NCBI GenBank assembly: GCA_949284665.1
Contig: CASDWR010000168.1
Location: forward strand, 1-5,542
DNA length: 5,542 nucleotides
From: an uncultured Rikenellaceae bacterium
GTDB taxonomy: Bacteria > Bacteroidota > Bacteroidia > Bacteroidales > Rikenellaceae
Reading direction: 5' to 3'
The notes under the pieces are model-generated. The model was not told the origin of the DNA and did no database searches. It was given only the letters and a program-made list of their open reading frames with translations. This document shows, piece by piece, positions 1 through 4,258 of the stretch (position 1 is the stretch's first letter; every line of letters begins with the position of its first letter). A program made the translations under genes and the position numbers.

Positions 1-945
1 AAGATCAAAGCCGGTGATACGCTTATCAAAATACCTCGTTCGTTCGGCAAAGCGGGCGATATCACGGGAGGTCTGCCGCGTGTGACCGAGTTGTTCGAAG
101 CCCGTAACCCGTCGAACCCTGCCATCGTTTCTGAAATCGACGGCGAAGTCTCCTTCGGTAAGGTGAAACGTGGTAATCGTGAGATCGTTATTACTTCTCG
201 TGGCGGCGATGTCAAGAAATACCTCGTCCCTTTGACTCGTCAGATCCTTGTACAGGAAAACGACTATGTCAAAGCAGGTATGCCGTTGTCGGATGGTGCG
301 GTTACTCCGAGCGATATTCTGGCTATTCAAGGCCCGACCAAAGTCCAGGAATACATTGTGAACGAGGTTCAGGAAGTGTACCGCGGGCAGGGCGTGAAGA
401 TCAACGACAAGCATTTCGAAGTGATCGTACGCCAGATGATGAACAAGGTACAGATTCAGGATCCAGGCGATACCCGTTTCCTCGAGGAACAGGTAGTCGA
501 CAAATGGGAGTTCATGGAGGAAAACGATTCCCTTTACGACAAAGTGGTCGTTACTGATGCCGGAGACTCTCAGGATGTGCAACCCGGCCAGATCATCTCG
601 GTACGCAAGTTGAGAGATGAAAATTCCGTACTTAAACGCAAGGATTTGCGTCTCGTACAAGTACGTGACATCATCCCAGCCACTTCGAACCAGATTCTGC
701 AAGGTATTACACGAGCCGCTCTCCAGACGAGCAGTTTCATGTCTGCCGCATCGTTCCAGGAAACGACCAAGGTGCTCAATGAAGCTGCCATCTATGGGAA
801 AGTAGATCCGCTGGAGAACCTGAAAGAGAATGTCATCTGCGGAAAATTGATCCCGGCCGGTACGGGTGTCCGTGACTGGGACAAGATCATCGTCGGTTCG
901 ATGGATGATTATAATGCAATAGCTGCCGGGAATGCAGATGAATAA
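1..945 (+). CDS. rpoC: DNA-directed RNA polymerase subunit beta', C-terminal part (5' end outside window)
   Basis: This is the C-terminal 314 residues of the beta' subunit, which with beta forms the catalytic cleft of RNA polymerase in the cytoplasm. The frame is open from base 1, reading [20 protein letters not shown], so the GTG at position 82 is an internal valine and not a start. Family hallmarks appear in the order known from E. coli Rpo[18 protein letters not shown] near the window start, then [14 protein letters not shown] and [18 protein letters not shown], then [19 protein letters not shown], and finally [15 protein letters not shown] about 30 residues before the end. These are the C-terminal parts of the subunit that close the main channel. 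The tail after IPAGTG is short, ending in ...AAGNADE, then TAA. A strong hairpin terminator follows 62 bp downstream, so rpoC is probably the last gene of the rpoBC transcription unit. No frameshift or in-frame stop is seen. The identity is certain from motif conservation; only the 5' truncation limits the description. Confidence 0.98.
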   Translation, partial: KIKAGDTLIKIPRSFGKAGDITGGLPRVTELFEARNPSNPAIVSEIDGEVSFGKVKRGNREIVITSRGGDVKKYLVPLTRQILVQENDYVKAGMPLSDGAVTPSDILAIQGPTKVQEYIVNEVQEVYRGQGVKINDKHFEVIVRQMMNKVQIQDPGDTRFLEEQVVDKWEFMEENDSLYDKVVVTDAGDSQDVQPGQIISVRKLRDENSVLKRKDLRLVQVRDIIPATSNQILQGITRAALQTSSFMSAASFQETTKVLNEAAIYGKVDPLENLKENVICGKLIPAGTGVRDWDKIIVGSMDDYNAIAAGNADE

Positions 946-1007
946 CCGTTGACTGGACGAATGTGTGGATCGGTTGTCTGACTGGATCGCACATGGAGTA
1001 TAAATTG

Positions 1008-1047
1008 AAAGAGGGACTTTCCGAATGCCGGGAGGTCCCTCTTTTTT
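1008..1047 (+). terminator. Rho-independent terminator of the rpoC transcription unit
   Basis: A perfect 10-bp stem is formed by AAAGAGGGAC (1008-1017) and GTCCCTCTTT (1035-1044), and the run of six T residues (1042-1047) continues from the right arm. The loop can fold further through TTTCC/GGGAG-type pairs, which include G-T wobbles. It lies 62 bp after the rpoC stop codon on the same strand, the place expected for the end of the rpoBC operon. On the minus strand the matching T run is only three bases long, so it is mainly a plus-strand terminator. Confidence 0.93.
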
Positions 1048-1273
1048 CAACTCGAAGAGCAGAATTGGCTGAAAGATGCCCGGACCGCATGCAATAGGTA
1101 GGACTGAAAGGTATATGGTAAATGCCGTAGCCAAGAAAATGCAATACGACTTGCAGTGAAACGAATACCTTGTCGTCGGGATTGTCGGTGATTTAGCACC
1201 TTCCTTCAAAAAATATATACTGATGAGTTCAAGGATAGAGAATCAGAACTCGCGGGAAGTTAGTTGACCTGTT

Positions 1274-1305
1274 TTTCACAGTAAACGGATTCCGTTTTAA
1301 CTTTT
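1274..1305 (+). promoter_or_regulatory. Possible Bacteroidetes-type promoter with an operator-like palindrome in its spacer
   Basis: A TAACTTTT (1298-1305) resembles the Bacteroidetes -7 consensus TAnnTTTG with the last base changed, and a TTTC (1274-1277) sits 20 bp upstream where a TTTG -33 element is expected. Between them is a near-perfect odd palindrome, AAACGGA-T-TCCGTTT (1283-1297), which ends exactly where the -7 element begins. This is where a repressor would block polymerase. Transcription would begin at about 1311 and run into the inverted-repeat cluster. Both promoter boxes are imperfect, and AT-rich DNA gives such matches by chance, so this is a tentative call; the palindrome itself is seen directly. 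Confidence 0.25.
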
Positions 1306-1310
1306 AGCAT

Positions 1311-1636
1311 CGGGGTCAGTTGTCCCCCGCCCTATGTCAAAAATCCTGGGAGAAACGTACCATATTACCCAAAAACTACCCATTCATGGCAATCATGGGT
1401 AATCCTGTCTGCACCTGCGGCAACGATTTGATTGCGTATTTCAGATATCGAGGTTGATAGGAGAGTACAGGGATAAACCAAATATATCCCTGAAAACAGG
1501 GGAGATCATTGAAAGTTCCGGCCGGTTCAAAGTCAATTGGTCGATCAGACCGATTATAGGTTTCGGCCGTAACATCCTGTTCCAGGTCTTGCAGACCTGA
1601 TTGAGGCCCGTTGCTCCTGTCCCTCTCGCAGAGAGG
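1311..1636. repeat. Cluster of six short inverted repeats (possible structured RNA)
   Basis: Six hairpin-capable inverted repeats occur in 326 bp. They are CGGGG/CCCCG (1311-1315 and 1325-1329); TACCCAT/ATGGGTA (1377-1383 and 1395-1401); CAGGGATA/TATCCCTG (1468-1475 and 1485-1492); AATTGGTC/GACCGATT with one G-T wobble (1535-1542 and 1548-1555); CAGGTCT/AGACCTG with a 3-base loop (1583-1589 and 1593-1599); and CCTCTC/GAGAGG with a 3-base loop (1622-1627 and 1631-1636). The wobble at 1538/1552 is a T-G pair in plus-strand RNA but an A-C mismatch in the minus transcript, which mildly favours the plus strand. None is followed by a T run, so they are not classical terminators. The last one lies directly after the stop codon of the minus-strand gene and may act as a 3' stabilising hairpin for its mRNA. 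The inverted repeats are seen directly; RNA function is inference. Confidence 0.45.
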
Positions 1637-1637
1637 C

Positions 1638-3380
1638 TCAAAACTTCAACTCTTCCTGAACGAGTGTAATCCTGGGATTTTCTTCTGAACGCAACTTCTT
1701 TTTGCAGAAAACGCGTTTGAACCAACACGTCTTTGTGGTGACGGATCGGGCAGGATCGTATTCATAAATGGGTTTCGGTATTGTAAAGGTTACCTCGACC
1801 GAACGCTTTTTACCGTCTCCCACCAAGGCGATCGGAACATCAACGACCAAACTCGACCCAGGATTGAGGGTTACGGCGCGTTCCTCTTCATTTTTTACTC
1901 GACGACCGACTTTTACCTTGCAATCAAGTTCACCTTCAACAGGTGTCAACAGCCATTCGTTATTTACCGATAACCGTTCGGGATATGAGAGATTCTCCGT
2001 CGTGACCGTGATGCCTGTGTCAGTTGCTTCGGATGGAGGAAGAAACCGGATGGCGTCACTGTTCCACTGCCCTCCTGCTTCTGGGTATACAACCGCTCGT
2101 TTTCTCTCGACCGATTTCAGCGCCAGATAACTTTCATAAAGACAATATCCGTTCTGTGATGAATCGGCTAATGAAAAGAGTACAACCGACGGGTGGAGTT
2201 TCGACAGATGGTACATCTCCAGTGCACGATCCGTATAAGCTGCCGCCCAAATCGGATCGTTCGTGGGATTTCCCCCCTTGGCGATCGACGACGACTCACC
2301 CGAGGTATCGATATCGGCACGGTCGCATACATAAAGTCCGGCTTTGTCACAGAGATAGTAAAAAACATCGGGTTGAGGATGTCCTTCGACCAACACGCAA
2401 TTCACCCCTTGTCGCTTGAGCGCAAGGAGGGTTGCAAGGGTTTTGTCCTGGTCCCCTTCATAGCTTGCCGTAGCCATGTGGAGCGGTACGGGTGTACCGT
2501 TGATCGTCAGTGTCCCGTCGGCGAAAGCCGCATCACGAAATCCGATTTTTACGGCAACGTATTCCTTGTCCCGACCTTCATATCGACTCTTGACAATCAA
2601 CGTATAAAGGTATGGCGCCTCATGCGACCATCCGCGGACTTCAGGTATGGGCGCAAAGAAAGTGACGGTGTCTTCACTCAGCATCGTCGTGTTCAAGTCT
2701 TTGCGTTCACCGGCTACAACCTCGCCCGTTGGAGCGATCAACTCATATGATATCGTAAAGGTCTTGGGATTGAGGAGATCGCTTTTCATAACCACTCCCA
2801 GCGAGAACATCCCCTGGCGGCCCGAAATCTCCGTGTCGACAACCAGATCGCGGATCCGAACCTTCGGCTGGGAAATGATAAATGCACGACGGAATGAAGG
2901 CATTGAGTGGTCACGGCCACTTTCGAGTACTGCAACTGCCGGTCGGTTGTAAAGTATTACACTCACCGTATTGTAATTCTCCTCGACTGTTTTCGAAAAA
3001 TCGAATTCCATGCGACCCATTCCGGATTGGCTGTATCCGAGGGGACGACCGTTCAACATCACCGAAAAAGAAGAGGTAGCCCCTTCGATTCGGAAAATGA
3101 CACCCCGGTCATTCCATTGGTATGGGACTTTGAATCGCGTGGTGTAACGAATCCCTTCGGGAAGGGTTTCCGATTGCCATTCATCAAGCGGTATGATATA
3201 GGCAGAGGCACCCTCATCGCCATTCAAAGCTTCGTCGCGTGTGGCGTAAGGCATAATCTCACTACGAGGTTGCAGCTTGCCACCGGCAAGTGTGTCAGGA
3301 TGCGCGGCCGGTAAATCCTGCGCGCAAACCGAAGTCGCAACCCAAAATATTCCTGCGATAACTGCTGATACTCTTTTCAT
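1638..3380 (-). CDS. Secreted GH2 (LacZ-like) protein lacking catalytic residues; probable pseudoenzyme
   Basis: This 580-residue protein has a Sec signal peptide (residues 1-20, basic MKR then a hydrophobic stretch, likely cleavage VCA-QD), so it is exported. Residues 61-172 match the GH2 sugar-binding jelly roll (RFKVPYQW, IFRIEGATSSFSVMLNGRPL, GYSQ). Residues 173-281 fit the immunoglobulin-like domain (PKVRIRDLVVDTEI, EAPYLYTLIV, KIGFRD). Residues 283-450 fit the start of the TIM barrel (LTINGTPVPL, LKRQGVNCVL, YYLCDKAGLYVCD, LHPSVVLFSLA). Residues 457-537 resemble the next beta-sandwich. Family members cleave beta-galactosides or related sugars, but the acid/base motif SLGNESG reads SLADSSQ here (Ser407 for Glu), and the metal-site ETH motif reads DTS (358-360). 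The barrel half that should carry the nucleophile Glu is absent, as is the C-terminal LacZ domain; typical enzymes have about 800-1050 residues. The reading frame is clean, arguing for retained function such as glycan binding rather than recent decay. The C-terminal tail is rich in Lys and Arg. It ends convergent to rpoC and is divergent from the HsdR_N-like gene. Confidence 0.85.
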   Translation of the reverse strand: MKRVSAVIAGIFWVATSVCAQDLPAAHPDTLAGGKLQPRSEIMPYATRDEALNGDEGASAYIIPLDEWQSETLPEGIRYTTRFKVPYQWNDRGVIFRIEGATSSFSVMLNGRPLGYSQSGMGRMEFDFSKTVEENYNTVSVILYNRPAVAVLESGRDHSMPSFRRAFIISQPKVRIRDLVVDTEISGRQGMFSLGVVMKSDLLNPKTFTISYELIAPTGEVVAGERKDLNTTMLSEDTVTFFAPIPEVRGWSHEAPYLYTLIVKSRYEGRDKEYVAVKIGFRDAAFADGTLTINGTPVPLHMATASYEGDQDKTLATLLALKRQGVNCVLVEGHPQPDVFYYLCDKAGLYVCDRADIDTSGESSSIAKGGNPTNDPIWAAAYTDRALEMYHLSKLHPSVVLFSLADSSQNGYCLYESYLALKSVERKRAVVYPEAGGQWNSDAIRFLPPSEATDTGITVTTENLSYPERLSVNNEWLLTPVEGELDCKVKVGRRVKNEEERAVTLNPGSSLVVDVPIALVGDGKKRSVEVTFTIPKPIYEYDPARSVTTKTCWFKRVFCKKKLRSEENPRITLVQEELKF

Positions 3381-3408
3381 TACGACGTGTGCATTAATTC
3401 CCCCGATT
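3378..3408 (-). promoter_or_regulatory. Four-codon leader frame coupled by TAATG to the GH2-like gene
   Basis: Read on the minus strand, ATG CAC ACG TCG TAA (3394 down to 3380) encodes MHTS, and its stop overlaps the start of the GH2-like gene as TAATG. A purine-rich GGGGGA lies 5 bases before this upstream ATG, whereas the main ATG has no Shine-Dalgarno-like sequence at its own proper distance. Ribosomes could load at the G-rich site, translate the mini-frame and restart at the main ATG. The main start is still preferred for the protein because MKR plus a hydrophobic stretch gives a normal signal peptide. The coupling is inference, and in this phylum Shine-Dalgarno sites often matter little. 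Confidence 0.25.
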
Positions 3409-3411
3409 GGG

Positions 3412-3443
3412 TTTCGAACTTCAGCCCGAATTGTTTAACTTTG
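3412..3443 (+). promoter_or_regulatory. Likely promoter of the HsdR_N-like gene
   Basis: TAACTTTG (3436-3443) matches the Bacteroidetes -7 consensus TAnnTTTG in full. The -33 box is weaker: TTTC (3412-3415), 20 bp upstream, in place of TTTG at 19 bp. The start of transcription would lie near 3449, giving a leader of roughly 45 bases before the ATG at 3493. The leader is AT-rich, with no Shine-Dalgarno sequence, as is common in this phylum. No comparable promoter for the divergent minus-strand gene could be recognised in the same 112 bp. Confidence 0.5.
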
Positions 3444-3466
3444 CAATACCGAAACTGCAATTCGGG
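3425..3466. promoter_or_regulatory. 9-bp perfect inverted repeat around the divergent promoter (candidate operator)
   Basis: CCCGAATTG (3425-3433) and CAATTCGGG (3458-3466) are exact reverse complements separated by 24 bp, and they bracket the -7 element and the expected transcription start of the HsdR_N-like gene. A third, imperfect copy of the half-site, CCCGATTG, lies at 3402-3409, between this dyad and the start of the minus-strand gene. A plus-strand transcript starting near 3449 would contain only the right arm, so on that side the element would act as DNA. A transcript of the minus-strand gene that began further upstream could fold it into a hairpin. A regulator binding here could control both divergent genes. 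Confidence 0.4.
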
Positions 3467-3492
3467 TTAAAAATAGTAATTATTTGTGAACT

Positions 3493-3957
3493 ATGCGCGA
3501 TTTACCGCAACTTAATTTTCCTCCGGTGAAATTTCGGGCACTCCGAAAGGGTAACGAGGTGCTGATCTGGGATGCGTTGCGGAAAACGTATCTGACCCTG
3601 ACACCCGAAGAGTGGGTTCGCCAGCACGCAATTCGATATCTGACCGAAAAATTGGGTGTCCCCGATACCTCGATCCAGCAGGAGTATCCCGTATCGATGG
3701 ATGGAATGTTGCAAAGGGCGGATGTGGTAGTGGTCGACCGGATGCAGAAACCGTTGATGCTTATCGAATGCAAGGCGGCCGAGGTGAAAATCGATGCCTC
3801 CGTTTTCAATCAGGCGGTACGTTACAATAGCCGGATCGGGGCTCGTTATGTGATGCTTACGAATGGATTGATACATTACTGTTACGTTACGTGGAATGGA
3901 AGAGATTATGCCCCGGTCGATTCTCTGCCCGACTTGTCCGAACTTTTCATCGGTTGA
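3493..3957 (+). CDS. Stand-alone HsdR N-terminal-like PD-(D/E)xK nuclease-fold protein
   Basis: This 154-residue cytoplasmic protein has no signal peptide or membrane segment. It matches the 'type I restriction enzyme R protein N-terminus' family (HSDR_N_2 type) through EEWVRQHAIRYLTEKLGVP, RADVVVVDRMQKPLMLIECK, FNQAVRYN and YVMLTNGLIHYC. The nuclease-fold residues are present: Asp77 in RADVV, Glu92 and Lys94 in IECK, and the QxxxY motif Gln107-Tyr111 known from HsdR. In real HsdR subunits this domain is the DNA-cutting part and is followed by helicase domains. Here the protein stops after about 150 residues, the normal length for the small free-standing Bacteroidetes members, and no hsdM or hsdS lies nearby. 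It is therefore unlikely to be a working type I restriction system; a DNA repair or processing role is possible but unproven. The ATG at 3493 is chosen because it lies about 45 bases after the likely transcription start and the conserved block begins near residue 20. It is divergent from the GH2-like gene. Confidence 0.9.
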   Translation: MRDLPQLNFPPVKFRALRKGNEVLIWDALRKTYLTLTPEEWVRQHAIRYLTEKLGVPDTSIQQEYPVSMDGMLQRADVVVVDRMQKPLMLIECKAAEVKIDASVFNQAVRYNSRIGARYVMLTNGLIHYCYVTWNGRDYAPVDSLPDLSELFIG

Positions 3958-4258
3958 ATCCATCGTTTTGGGATCGTTTCTTTAGCAGAGTGGCGAACGA
4001 TCTGCCGATCCGGCCTGCCATCTTGCTCCTCCCCCCCACACTTTTGTCTCATCCGTCGAAAATACGTTAAAATTTCTCCATTCGGATACAATATCGTTTC
4101 ACCAATGTCGTTTGTTTTTATGAATTTTTGAAAAAAGGCATGAAAAGTGTGCACTTGAAAGAGACATAAAATTAAACAGTTGGTCATATGGAGAAAAATA
4201 GACCTTTTTATATATAAATAGATTGAAATCGAAAACTAAAAATTGTTCTGGTTTTATT
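3958..4258. other. Intergenic region upstream of the HtrA protease gene
   Basis: No gene is visible in these 301 bp. The first part is GC-rich and carries a hairpin (listed separately) and a run of seven C (4031-4037). The second part, from about 4060, is strongly AT-rich and must hold the promoter of the protease gene, but I found no good TTTG/TAnnTTTG pair. Two small motifs stand out: the direct repeat ATATCGTTT / ATGTCGTTT (4091-4099 and 4105-4113, 14 bp apart) and the dyad AAGTG-TG-CACTT (4145-4156). Either could be a regulator site for a stress-inducible gene; neither matches an operator I know. Confidence 0.5.
3972..4002 (+). terminator. Hairpin after the HsdR_N-like gene, possible weak terminator
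   Basis: GATCGTT (3972-3978) pairs exactly with AACGATC (3996-4002) across a 17-base loop, with one further T-G pair inside (3979/3995). A second small stem, GCCG/CGGC (4004-4007 and 4011-4014), follows at once. They begin 14 bp after the stop codon of the HsdR_N-like gene, the right place for a 3' end, but no T run follows, so efficient intrinsic termination is doubtful. It may instead protect the mRNA 3' end. Confidence 0.25.

Larger units (their letters stand above)
1048..1637. other. Long intergenic region without a convincing gene
   Basis: Nearly 600 bp between the rpoC terminator and the stop codon of the convergent GH2-like gene hold no recognisable protein. The open stretches I could read are short. 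One is a 27-codon plus-strand frame (ATG at 1076, TGA ending 1159, encoding MPGPHAIGRTERYMVNAVAK followed by KMQYDLQ) with a GAAAG just before its ATG. Another is a 65-codon plus-strand frame without a usable start (1403-1600), containing GEIIESSGRFKVNWSIRPII. Neither matches a family I know. The region may be a decayed gene, a regulatory or structured RNA locus, or simple spacer. The promoter-like palindrome and the inverted repeats inside it are listed separately. Confidence 0.6.

Noticed and set aside
951..990. Direct repeat GACTGGA (951-957 and 980-986) after rpoC
   Set aside because: Only two 7-bp copies in spacer DNA, with no further unit or associated element; not enough for a repeat family or attachment site.
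887..1144. 85-codon minus-strand frame across the rpoC end and its terminator
   Set aside because: It runs through the rpoC stop and the terminator hairpin, so it is not a plausible gene.
1076..1159. 27-codon plus-strand frame after the rpoC terminator
   Set aside because: Short enough to occur by chance, with no promoter recognised between the terminator and its ATG and no known small-protein match.
1403..1600. 65-codon plus-strand open frame with protein-like text (GEIIESSGRFKVNWSIRPII)
   Set aside because: No ATG or suitable alternative start with a ribosome site, unrecognised sequence, and it coincides with the inverted-repeat cluster. It may be a gene relic but cannot be supported.
1583..1636. 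Two tight hairpins just after the GH2-like gene as an intrinsic terminator
   Set aside because: Both stems are good but neither is followed by a T run on the minus strand, so I list them only as inverted repeats.
1441..1728. 95-codon minus-strand frame overlapping the 3' end of the GH2-like gene
   Set aside because: It overlaps the GH2-like gene in another frame by about 90 bp, starts inside it without a ribosome site and matches nothing known. It could be read as a lost C-terminal extension, but I saw no LacZ C-terminal domain motifs in it.
2193..2750. Plus-strand frame of 185 codons inside the GH2-like gene
   Set aside because: It is antisense to a continuous 580-codon frame with signal peptide and GH2 domain motifs, and its translation is unrecognisable and rich in Arg and Cys.
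3502..3963. 153-codon minus-strand frame opposite the HsdR_N-like gene
   Set aside because: The plus-strand frame carries all the conserved nuclease-fold motifs and a promoter; the minus frame shows none and fits a shadow.
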